Of a stretch of 47,040 nucleotides of DNA, positions 1-6,582 are shown in pieces (the stretch's first letter is position 1; the number at the start of each line of letters is the position of its first letter). Both the position numbers and the translations under genes were made by a program. The stretch is from Desulfovibrio sp. (lineage in GTDB: Bacteria > Desulfobacterota > Desulfovibrionia > Desulfovibrionales > Desulfovibrionaceae): the NCBI GenBank assembly GCA_031279825.1, contig JAITHT010000082.1, forward strand, positions 1 through 47,040, written 5' to 3'. The notes beneath the pieces are model-generated. The model was not told the DNA's origin. It saw nothing but the letters and a program-made list of their open reading frames with translations, and made no database searches.

Positions 1-57
1 TGCAGACACTCCTTGATGGAAAACAAATCTGGAAAGAAAAGGTCGGACAGCTCAACT
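1..57 (+). CDS. 3' end of an unidentified gene, possibly a transposase/integrase
   Basis: The third frame gives an 18-residue tail (QTLLDGKQIWKEKVGQLN) that stops at TAA 55-57. The short 'LLDGK.IW.EKV' tail resembles the C-terminus of some integrase-core (IS481/IS3-like) transposases, but that is recall only and too little sequence is present to be sure. The start lies outside the window. Confidence 0.3.
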
Positions 58-153
58 AATCGGACAGGTCGAACCAGCAAAACGGAGACGACTGTCAGAT
101 CAAGTCTGAACTACTACAGTTAATTTGAATTTTTCAGCTATATAATGTCAGGA

Positions 154-459
154 TCAGGCGTTGTTGTTTGGGACATTTTTGCTATCGAGCATTTCTCTGC
201 GTAGTATGGCGTTTATCTTAGTCTGATACCCTCTGCCGTAGCCGCGCAACCACGCCAATACATCAGTATCTATTCGCACGGTGGTCATTTCCTTGGCCGG
301 GCGATAGAGGCTTTCCTGCTGCGGAATATCCGAATAATCAATTTCACTATCCGGCATAGCTGAAAGAGCCTCAAGCGCGGCCTGTTGTTTTGCTGTCAAA
401 GGGGGCGGGTTGCTTGCATCAAGCTCAAATCTTGTAATATGCTTGTCTTTCTTGCTCAT
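154..459 (-). CDS. brnA: BrnA-family antitoxin
   Basis: A 101-residue protein. Its C-terminal half (TTVRIDTDVLAWLRGYGRGYQTKINAILRR, split here only for reference as TTVRIDTDVLAWLRG and YGRGYQTKINAIL) is the ribbon-helix-helix DNA-binding region of BrnA antitoxins, which bind and neutralise BrnT and repress the brnTA promoter. I place the start at the ATG at 459, preceded by an AGGAAA ribosome site, rather than the upstream TTG at 477. It lies downstream of brnT and overlaps the 3' end of the restored toxin frame by about 35 bases, the usual toxin-first order of brnTA. The partner toxin is frameshifted, so this antitoxin may be an orphan. Confidence 0.85.
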   Translation of the reverse strand: MSKKDKHITRFELDASNPPPLTAKQQAALEALSAMPDSEIDYSDIPQQESLYRPAKEMTTVRIDTDVLAWLRGYGRGYQTKINAILRREMLDSKNVPNNNA

Positions 460-702
460 TTGCTTTCCTCGCTGCAATAATACGGATGATTTCTCCGTTT
501 TCCCCTCGTTCAGTATACATCACGATCAAGATTGCCTGGTAAACCATGCCCGTTACTTTCCAGCGATCTTCTTTTTCCGCGTGGCCTTCATCGTATTGCT
601 CCACCCTGTTGGGATCAAGAACACACGGGCGGCAGTTTCAAAGTCAATCCTATGTTTTTGTTGGTTTATTATGGCTTTTTCTGAGTCCCATTCAAAGTGC
701 AT
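425..702 (-). pseudogene. brnT: BrnT-family toxin, frameshifted
   Basis: BrnT is a RelE-like ribonuclease toxin. The N-terminal part (MHFEWDSEKAIINQQKHRID, then FETAARVFL) starts at ATG 702 behind a GGCGG site and has the hallmark FEWD...N..KHxIDF pattern. After about position 612 the frame is lost and the ORF stops at 553. The missing part continues in another frame: EQYDEGHAEKEDRWKV, then VMYTERG and IIRIIAARKANEQER, a canonical BrnT C-terminus ending at 425. Restoring one G (minus strand, making TTGGATCCCAAC near 611-617) rejoins the halves. The toxin is therefore probably inactive, unless the lesion is a sequencing error. Confidence 0.85.
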
Positions 703-872
703 GTTACCGCCATTTGTTACTACAAATAAGTTATTACTTTCATGGATCCTAGTCAAGCCCCTCTGCCGCTTGCCCTTCTATCTGTTTCAAGACTTCTTCC
801 TTCGCCACTACGATGAGGTAACTCAATTCCATAGCCTACCGATAGGGCGAAACTCGTGTGGGGGGTGGGTTA

Positions 873-900
873 TTGACAAAAATGCAATAGTATATCATTT
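873..900 (+). promoter_or_regulatory. Candidate promoter with Zur-type operator
   Basis: TTGACA at 873-878 is a consensus -35 element. Immediately downstream, 880-900 is a 21-base inverted repeat, AAATG-CA-ATA-G-TAT-AT-CATTT, which closely matches the gammaproteobacterial Zur box pattern (AAATGTTATA-N-TATAACATTT). It ends 42 bases before the start of the first zinc-operon gene, whose last gene encodes a Zur protein. Binding would block the promoter. The operator match is seen; autoregulation is inferred. Confidence 0.7.
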
Positions 901-942
901 CTTTTTACTCGAATAACCCATCTATATTTGGAGCGCATTCCT

Positions 943-1545
943 ATGAAAAAATTTTGTAGCTTTTTTATTGTGCTTGGCGGCTTTTTTGTTTTCGGCGTAC
1001 AGACTTTCGCCAATGAGGCACACGTCCATGGGGTGACTAATATGAATGTGACTGTGGAAGGCGGAAAAGTCGAGATTGAGCTTAAATCCCCGCTCGCTAA
1101 CTTTATTTCCTTTGAACATGAACCGGAGACAGATGCGCAAAAAAAAGAAGTCCGCGCTATGGGGGAAACGCTGCGCAAAGCAGATTCCTTATTCCTGTTT
1201 CCTGTGGAAGCTGGATGCAAGTTGGAGGAAGTTAGCTTGGAGTCTGGCGTTATAGATGATCATTTGCTGAATGCCGATGCGAGCGGACATGCTCCAAAAA
1301 CACACGGGCGGCACGAAGGACGCGGCCATGCTGATCACGGTCATAGCGGTAAAGATGAACACGGACATGCCGACATTGAGGTTGAAGTATCCTTTATGTG
1401 CCGCAACCCGGAAAAATTGACGAAATTACAGGTAAATATGTTTAGCGCATTTCCTAGCCTTCACGAAATTGAAGTGCAAATGCTCACTCCTGCAGAGCAA
1501 AAAGCAGCTGAACTTACCCCAGAAGCCAATACAATTACGTGGTAA
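943..1545 (+). CDS. DUF2796 (ZrgA-like) periplasmic zinc-binding protein
   Basis: A 200-residue secreted protein. The start is ATG 943, with GGAG at 930-933. Residues 1-24 form a signal peptide ending ...QTFANEAHVHG. The mature N-terminus AHVHGVTNMNV and the ELKSPLANFISFEHEP stretch are typical of DUF2796/ZrgA proteins. A histidine-rich loop (HAPKTHGRHEGRGHADHGH and onward, roughly residues 118-145) is a probable metal-chelating segment. It heads an operon with an ABC ATPase, a permease, a DUF3299 protein and Zur, behind a Zur-like box. The likely job is capturing zinc in the periplasm for the neighbouring transporter; the related Vibrio cholerae zrg locus is described as a zinc importer. Confidence 0.85.
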   Translation: MKKFCSFFIVLGGFFVFGVQTFANEAHVHGVTNMNVTVEGGKVEIELKSPLANFISFEHEPETDAQKKEVRAMGETLRKADSLFLFPVEAGCKLEEVSLESGVIDDHLLNADASGHAPKTHGRHEGRGHADHGHSGKDEHGHADIEVEVSFMCRNPEKLTKLQVNMFSAFPSLHEIEVQMLTPAEQKAAELTPEANTITW

Positions 1546-2312
1546 TGCTGATGCAGCCTATTGTTGAGAAAAACGCAAATTCCGGGGCAGTGGGAGAGGC
1601 TCACACTGCCCCGGTGGCGAGTATGGAAAAAATTTTATTTCGTTGGCCAGGGCAACAGGAGGATACTTTAGATATCCCCTCATTTTCTCTGAGTGCATGT
1701 GAGCACGTTTTTATTTCCGGGCCCAGCGGCAGTGGCAAAAGTACGCTACTTGGCCTTATGGCTGGTATCCTCATACCGCAATCCGGTAGCATCACTGTCA
1801 ACGGTGTCCGCTTGAATGAACTTGGCACGATGCAACGTGATATATTCCGTGGCGACTACATAGGCTATATTTTTCAGCAATTCAATCTGATTCCCTACCT
1901 GTCTATTCTGGAAAACGTCCTCATACCATGTCAGTTTTCTCCTGTGCGCTATAATAGAGTTTGCCAACAGGTCGGAAGTCCCATAGCTGGAGCAAAAATG
2001 CTTCTGGAGCGTCTCGACTTGTCTGCATCGCTTTGGAGTAGGTCTGTCAAGAAGCTGTCTATTGGGCAGCAACAACGAGTGGCAGCGGCACGGGCGTTGA
2101 TAGGGCAACCCCGTGTTCTTATTGCCGACGAACCGACATCGTCCCTTGATACAGACAGGCGCAAGGCCTTCCTGTCTCTGTTGCTTGAAGAATGCCGCGA
2201 AGCAGGAACTTCCTTGCTTTTCGTCAGCCATGATCAAAATTTAGCTGAAAATTTTTCGCGAGTTGTTCATTTGCCTGAATTAAATCAGGCTGTGGGTGAG
2301 GTGGAGAGATGA
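1545..2312 (+). CDS. ABC transporter ATP-binding protein (LolD/MacB-like)
   Basis: About 255 residues from the ATG at 1545, which overlaps the previous stop as TAATG, suggesting translational coupling. An internal ATG at 1623 is an alternative start, because homology only begins near there. Walker A is GPSGSGKST, the signature is LSIGQQQR (a variant of LSGGQ), Walker B is VLIADEPT, and the switch histidine is in FVSHD. The Q-loop YIFQQFNLIPYLS is like that of LolD/MacB/FtsE ATPases, not of classical ZnuC importers. It should power the FtsX-like permease encoded next, forming the transporter of the Zur-controlled locus. Confidence 0.88.
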   Translation: MLMQPIVEKNANSGAVGEAHTAPVASMEKILFRWPGQQEDTLDIPSFSLSACEHVFISGPSGSGKSTLLGLMAGILIPQSGSITVNGVRLNELGTMQRDIFRGDYIGYIFQQFNLIPYLSILENVLIPCQFSPVRYNRVCQQVGSPIAGAKMLLERLDLSASLWSRSVKKLSIGQQQRVAAARALIGQPRVLIADEPTSSLDTDRRKAFLSLLLEECREAGTSLLFVSHDQNLAENFSRVVHLPELNQAVGEVER

Positions 2313-3580
2313 AACGAATCCGGTATCTGCTTTACCTGTCAAGCAAAAGTGCCTGGAACAGGCGCGGCACTTTAGCGTTAATTGTTTTTTGTATTGCACT
2401 TTCCACCACACTGCTGATCGGCATAGAAAAACTAAGAACACAGATTAGAGAAAACTTTGTACAGTCTGTTTCTGGTACGGATTTGGTAGTTGGGGCACGC
2501 GGAGGTAATATTCAGCTAATGCTGTATGCCATCTTTCACCTTGGTGGCGCGACAAATAACATCGGGTGGGATAGCGCACGGCAAATAGCCAAAAAGCCTG
2601 GAATCGCCTGGAGTATTCCCATCTCTTTAGGGGATTCCCATAGGGGGTATCCAGTAGTGGCGACTACCGATGATTTTTTTGAGCATTATCGCTTCAGAAG
2701 TGGGACGCACCTTGAACTGGCGCAAGGGAAAAGATTTGAAACACTTTTTGATGTTGTTCTTGGCGCGGAAACAGCCCGAAAACTGGACTATTCTATCGGG
2801 CAAAAAATTACCTTGAGCCACGGGAGCAGCGGCAATCACCTGACAGAGCACGGGGACATGCCTTTTTCTGTCACAGGTATTCTGGCCCCTACAGGTACGC
2901 CAGTGGATCGCTCCTTGTACATCGGCCTACATGCCATGGAAGCCATTCATGTGAACTGGCGGGGTGGAGCACCTGTCCCTGGTCTGCGTATCACACCGGA
3001 GCAAGTTACCCGCTTTAACCTTGAGCCTAAAAGCATCACAGCCATGTTGGTAGGTCTGCAAAAGCGCAGTCAGGTCTTCGCATTACAGCGTGATATAAAT
3101 GAATGGAAAGCTGAGCCGTTGATGGGGGTTATGCCTGGAGTTGCCATGGATCAAATATGGAGCACAATTAATACAGGCGAAAACGTTTTGTTGCTTGTCT
3201 CTGTTCTGGTCACTGTCGCTGGCTTGGCTGGTCTGGCTGCTGCAATTCTCGCAGGGCTTGGGGAAAGAAGGCGCGAGTTGGCAATCTTGCGATCAACGGG
3301 GGCGAGGCCTTTGGATATTTTGCTACTCTTGACGTTTGAAGGAGGATTGCTTGTTATTGCCGGGGCGATCAGCGGCCTTCTGGCCTTGTATGGCCTAATG
3401 CTCGCGGTAAAACCATACCTTGCCGAAAACTATGGGATGTTCATTTACCTGTCTCCTCCCTCCTCAAGCGAATGGTCACTTATGGCTGGTATTTGCCTTG
3501 CGGGTTTCTTTACCAGCTTGATCCCGGCCTTTCGTGCGTATCGTATGAGTTTGGCTGACGGCCTCACGGTGTCCATATGA
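2309..3580 (+). CDS. FtsX-like/MacB-family ABC permease
   Basis: A 423-residue inner-membrane protein starting in an ATGA overlap with the ATPase gene. It has one transmembrane helix near residues 19-40, a large periplasmic domain (about 45-285), and three C-terminal helices (about 290-410) with the FtsX-domain pattern including GLGERRRELAILRSTGARPL, the coupling-helix region. This is the topology of MacB/LolC permeases, which couple ATP hydrolysis to mechanical movement of periplasmic partners. In this operon it presumably works with the DUF2796 and DUF3299 proteins in zinc handling. The direction of transport cannot be read from the sequence. Confidence 0.87.
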   Translation: MKRIRYLLYLSSKSAWNRRGTLALIVFCIALSTTLLIGIEKLRTQIRENFVQSVSGTDLVVGARGGNIQLMLYAIFHLGGATNNIGWDSARQIAKKPGIAWSIPISLGDSHRGYPVVATTDDFFEHYRFRSGTHLELAQGKRFETLFDVVLGAETARKLDYSIGQKITLSHGSSGNHLTEHGDMPFSVTGILAPTGTPVDRSLYIGLHAMEAIHVNWRGGAPVPGLRITPEQVTRFNLEPKSITAMLVGLQKRSQVFALQRDINEWKAEPLMGVMPGVAMDQIWSTINTGENVLLLVSVLVTVAGLAGLAAAILAGLGERRRELAILRSTGARPLDILLLLTFEGGLLVIAGAISGLLALYGLMLAVKPYLAENYGMFIYLSPPSSSEWSLMAGICLAGFFTSLIPAFRAYRMSLADGLTVSI

Positions 3581-3587
3581 GAAAGAG

Positions 3588-3710
3588 ATGCCTGTATTTT
3601 CCCGGATATTCGACCATAAGAAAGCGACCGCTATTGGTGAGCCAATTTTTAAGGAAATAACATGGGAACAGTTGCTACCAGAAGAAATCACTTGTAGTAT
3701 TTTCAAATAG
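3588..3710 (+). CDS. Small ORF, possible remnant of a DUF3299-type gene
   Basis: A 40-codon ORF fills the gap between the permease and the DUF3299 gene: MPVFSRIFDHKKATAIGEPI followed by FKEITWEQLLPEE. It starts 8 bases after the permease stop with AAGAG upstream. The KEITWEQLLPEE motif resembles the start of the DUF3299 domain (compare DTQWEELVPKMW in the next gene), so this may be the 5' stub of a duplicated DUF3299 gene or a real small protein. Confidence 0.4.
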   Translation: MPVFSRIFDHKKATAIGEPIFKEITWEQLLPEEITCSIFK

Positions 3711-3719
3711 GGGATTTTA

Positions 3720-4277
3720 ATGCGTCTATATATGAACGGGGCAATATGTCTGGCACTTTTTTGTTTCTTCTGTCAATTTTCGCCTGTGACGGCAATATCT
3801 TCCCAAACTCCATATAAAGATACGCAATGGGAAGAGTTAGTGCCGAAAATGTGGCGACCAGATTTAGCATTTGATGGACTCGATTTGGAAAACTTGCCCG
3901 ACAACGACCCGCGTGTTGCAAAAGCATATGAGGCATTTATGGCCGAATGGGAGAAGGCTCCGGTCAACGAGGCAATGGATGGGCAGCAGATAAAAATCCT
4001 GGGCTTTATCGCCCCGTTGGACTGGGAGAATGACGCGGAATTAAAAGAATTTTTGCTTGTTCCATATTTTGGCGCATGTATTCATTTACCCCCGCCGCCT
4101 GCAAACCAGATTATTTATGTGAAGATGGAAAAAGCGTTAAAAGGAGTACAACTGATGGACGCCGTTTGGGCTTCCGGAATAATTTATGTTGAAAGAAATG
4201 ATTCTGGGAGTCTGGGTGCGTCTGGATACCGCATGAAAATAGAAAAAGTGGAGCCGTATACCCCCGATGACACTTAA
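3720..4277 (+). CDS. DUF3299 (ZrgE-like) secreted protein
   Basis: A 185-residue protein with an N-terminal signal peptide (MRLYMNGAICLALFCFFCQF, cleavage probably around residue 25). The core has the DUF3299 signature: IKILGFIAPLDWE, then EFLLVPYFGACIHLPPPPAN, with a conserved Cys-His pair that could bind metal or form a disulfide. GGGGATTTTA upstream supplies the ribosome site. DUF3299 genes recur beside DUF2796 and MacB-like transporters, which supports a periplasmic accessory role in zinc uptake. The 3' end overlaps the zur start by 11 bases, so the operon is translationally compact. Confidence 0.85.
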   Translation: MRLYMNGAICLALFCFFCQFSPVTAISSQTPYKDTQWEELVPKMWRPDLAFDGLDLENLPDNDPRVAKAYEAFMAEWEKAPVNEAMDGQQIKILGFIAPLDWENDAELKEFLLVPYFGACIHLPPPPANQIIYVKMEKALKGVQLMDAVWASGIIYVERNDSGSLGASGYRMKIEKVEPYTPDDT

Positions 4278-4743
4278 AAGAGCTTCTGACGTTATCACTA
4301 CGGGCTTACATGAGGCGGAAAAAGTATGCGCAAGGCACAGGGTGAGCCTCACGAAGCTCCGTCGCGCCATTTTGGAGGTTCTCCTGGCTTCGGAAGCTCC
4401 TGTAAAAGCCTACGATCTTATAGAATTAATGCGTGATAAAGGCAAACGATTGACTCCGGCCACAGTTTACCGGACTTTGGATTTTTTGTTGCAATATGGG
4501 TTGGCGCATCGGATTAACGCCCTGAATGCCTATGTGCCCTGTACGGGCCATCATAATGAACATGCGCTGCTTCTTTTTGTGTGTTCACGATGTCAACAGG
4601 CTGAGGAGTTGGATGACCCGGTACTATATGAATCCATGCGATCCCGTCTTGATGAACTAGGCATGACGCTGCATGATAATTCTATAGAAATACAGGGGGC
4701 GTGTAAAAAGTGTGCTCAATTATTGTCATATACTGGGGATTAA
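4267..4743 (+). CDS. zur: Zur, Fur-family zinc uptake regulator
   Basis: A 158-residue Fur-superfamily repressor. The winged-helix region includes AYDLIELMRDKG and the recognition-helix motif LTPATVYRTLDFLLQYGLAH (about 62-81). The C-terminal dimerisation domain carries two CxxC pairs, C106/C109 (CSRC) and C146/C149 (CKKC), for a structural zinc, and histidines at 95, 96 and 99 for the sensory site. Residues AEKVCARHRVSLTKLR and YRTLDFLLQYG match Zur better than Fur or PerR. Being last in the operon whose promoter carries a Zur-like box, it probably represses its own operon when zinc is ample. Confidence 0.88.
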   Translation: MTLKRASDVITTGLHEAEKVCARHRVSLTKLRRAILEVLLASEAPVKAYDLIELMRDKGKRLTPATVYRTLDFLLQYGLAHRINALNAYVPCTGHHNEHALLLFVCSRCQQAEELDDPVLYESMRSRLDELGMTLHDNSIEIQGACKKCAQLLSYTGD

Positions 4744-4792
4744 ATCAGCGGTTCCTTAATTCTGCATAACGGCGTGGCGGTGTTATTTTTTA

Positions 4793-4821
4793 TTGCCCCG
4801 GGAGCGGGGGCGGGCTATAAT
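4793..4821 (+). promoter_or_regulatory. Candidate sigma-70 promoter for the serine acetyltransferase gene
   Basis: TTGCCC (4793-4798), a 17-base spacer and a perfect TATAAT (4816-4821) lie about 125 bases before the start at 4947. The intervening leader is very GC-rich with several short inverted repeats. Confidence 0.55.
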
Positions 4822-4946
4822 CGCTTTATGGCCGCATGCGGCGAGGCGCGCGCCCGCGCCGCATAGGCCCTTTGTCGCGCCCTTTCCCGCTTGCGGGAGG
4901 GGCTGGCCTGTGTTTTTCACCCGCGCGTCTTGCCTCAGGAGCTTCC

Positions 4947-5948
4947 ATGCCGGTCAGCAACAAGGATGCATCACCCTTTCGCCGCGGTTTGCCGGAAATA
5001 GAGCGGATTGCCGATATGCTCTGCGCGCCCGCTCCGTACCAGACAATGAGCTATGAAGCGCCCGGGGATTCTCCCATGCCTTCGCTTGACGCTTTGGGAG
5101 AAATTATGAGCCGCCTGCGCTCGGCCCTGTTTCCCGGGTATTTCGGCAATACCCGTATTTCCTTTTCGTCATTGCGTTATCATCTCGCGGCCAATCTGGA
5201 CTCAATCTTTCGTTTATTGGCCGAGCAGATTCGGCGGGGCATATGCTTTACCTGCGCGGATACCCGGCAAACATGCCCTCAATGCGGGCGCGAGGCGGAG
5301 GAAAAGGCTCTGGCCTTTATTACCGGGTTACCCTATATCCGGGATCTTCTGGCCAGCGACGTCAAGGCCGCGTATGAGGGAGATCCGGCTGCGAAAAGTC
5401 CGGGAGAGGCTATTTTTTGTTATCCCTCCATTACGGCAATGACCAACCACCGCATCGCCCATAGTCTGCATACTCTGGCTGTGCCGCTTATTCCGCGCAT
5501 TATCAGTGAAATGGCCCACTCCCGCACCGGCATAGACATTCATCCGGGCGCCACCATCGGCGAACAATTTTTCATCGATCACGGCACGGGCGTGGTTATC
5601 GGCGAGACCTGCGTCATCGGCAAATCCTGCCGCCTCTATCAGGGGGTGACCTTGGGCGCCTTGAGTTTCATGAAAGGAGAGGACGGCGTCCTTATTAAAG
5701 GGGAAGCGCGGCATCCCATGCTTGAAGACAAGGTGACGGTCTATGCGGGTGCCACTATTCTCGGTCGCGTGACCATAGGGGAAGGTTCCGTCATAGGCGG
5801 CAACGTCTGGCTGACCCGGAGCGTTCCCGCGTATTCGCACATTGTACAGCAGCGTTCGACCCAGACAAAAGAAGCGTCGGTCGCGGAAAAAAAACGCATG
5901 CCGGAAGACGAGCCTTGCCGGAGCGACTCAGGATTGCACGGTGGGTGA
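4947..5948 (+). CDS. cysE: Serine O-acetyltransferase (long form)
   Basis: Transfers acetyl from acetyl-CoA to L-serine, giving O-acetylserine for cysteine synthesis. I chose ATG 4947 because AGGAG sits 5 bases upstream and homology starts just after; this gives 333 residues, the longer form common in Desulfovibrio and anaerobes. Residues about 130-150 hold a CFTCADTRQTCPQCG segment with four cysteines, which is unusual and could bind metal. The C-terminal left-handed beta-helix has hexapeptide repeats with the SAT motif AHSRTGIDIHPGATIGEQFF, then DHGTGVVIGETCVIG and the lid/loop GVTLGALSF. It is monocistronic behind its own promoter. Confidence 0.9.
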   Translation: MPVSNKDASPFRRGLPEIERIADMLCAPAPYQTMSYEAPGDSPMPSLDALGEIMSRLRSALFPGYFGNTRISFSSLRYHLAANLDSIFRLLAEQIRRGICFTCADTRQTCPQCGREAEEKALAFITGLPYIRDLLASDVKAAYEGDPAAKSPGEAIFCYPSITAMTNHRIAHSLHTLAVPLIPRIISEMAHSRTGIDIHPGATIGEQFFIDHGTGVVIGETCVIGKSCRLYQGVTLGALSFMKGEDGVLIKGEARHPMLEDKVTVYAGATILGRVTIGEGSVIGGNVWLTRSVPAYSHIVQQRSTQTKEASVAEKKRMPEDEPCRSDSGLHGG

Positions 5949-6582
5949 TGTACGCGCCTGCGCCCTGCCTCTCGCGTTCTTCTGTTCTTTGCGATCCTTT
6001 GCCTGCAGGGCTGCCGAGGTTCCGCATCGACCGCCGGAACGGTCGAGGGGATGTCCCGGGCGGCGGTATGCAGTGCCATGCATGCCCATAGCGCTGACAT
6101 ACGCCCCCTGGTGACCCTCCGCAGGGACGACCCCATGACCACATGAAACGACAAAGGCCAGGTATTGCTCCTGACGTTTCACAGGTATCCGGAGGCGTAT
6201 ATCGCGGGAAAGGAGTACCTTACGCGGCGCGGCGAAGTCTGGATTTTTACCGATAAGGAAATCATCGCCCGGCATGCGCGAAACAGCGCCGGGGTGACGG
6301 ATTGGAGCTTGCGCCTCAAGCAGCTTATCGGCGTTCCTCCCTACGGGGAGTATACGCATTTTTCCGCGCTGAGGGCAAATCCCGGCGATGTCATGCGCCC
6401 GGCGTATCAGCCCGATGTGCGCTTGCAGATAGCCGACGCGACGCTTCCTCAAGACGCTCATCCCGCTTTCGTGCGCTGGTTCAACAAAACTATCGTCTCA
6501 TCCTGTGCGGACGCGGCGTATCCCTGGACACGACCGGGCTACACCTTTTCGTCCTCCAGATCGGGACAGCAAGGACAGCAGC
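5949..6582 (+). pseudogene. Degenerate lipoprotein gene of unknown function
   Basis: In one frame, directly after the cysE stop, the sequence reads a lipoprotein signal (RVLLFFAILCLQGC) followed by TVEGMSRAAV and LVTLRRDDPMTT, then an in-frame TGA at 6144-6146. The same frame continues NDKGQVLLLTFHRYPEAY, GEVWIFTDKEI, LKQLIGVPPYGEYTHFSAL and AAYPWTRPGYTF, all features of one conserved hypothetical family with a YPEAY/RPAY/YPWT pattern. The TGA lies where a TGG (Trp) would be expected. No ATG or GTG is in place at the 5' end and the C-terminus fails to continue after GYTF. Nonsense mutation, damaged start and truncated end all point to a dead gene. Confidence 0.72.

Noticed and set aside
764-850. 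27-codon minus-strand ORF beginning MELSYLIVVAKEEVLKQ
   Set aside because: The composition looks protein-like, but it is too short, matches no family I know and has no clear ribosome site.
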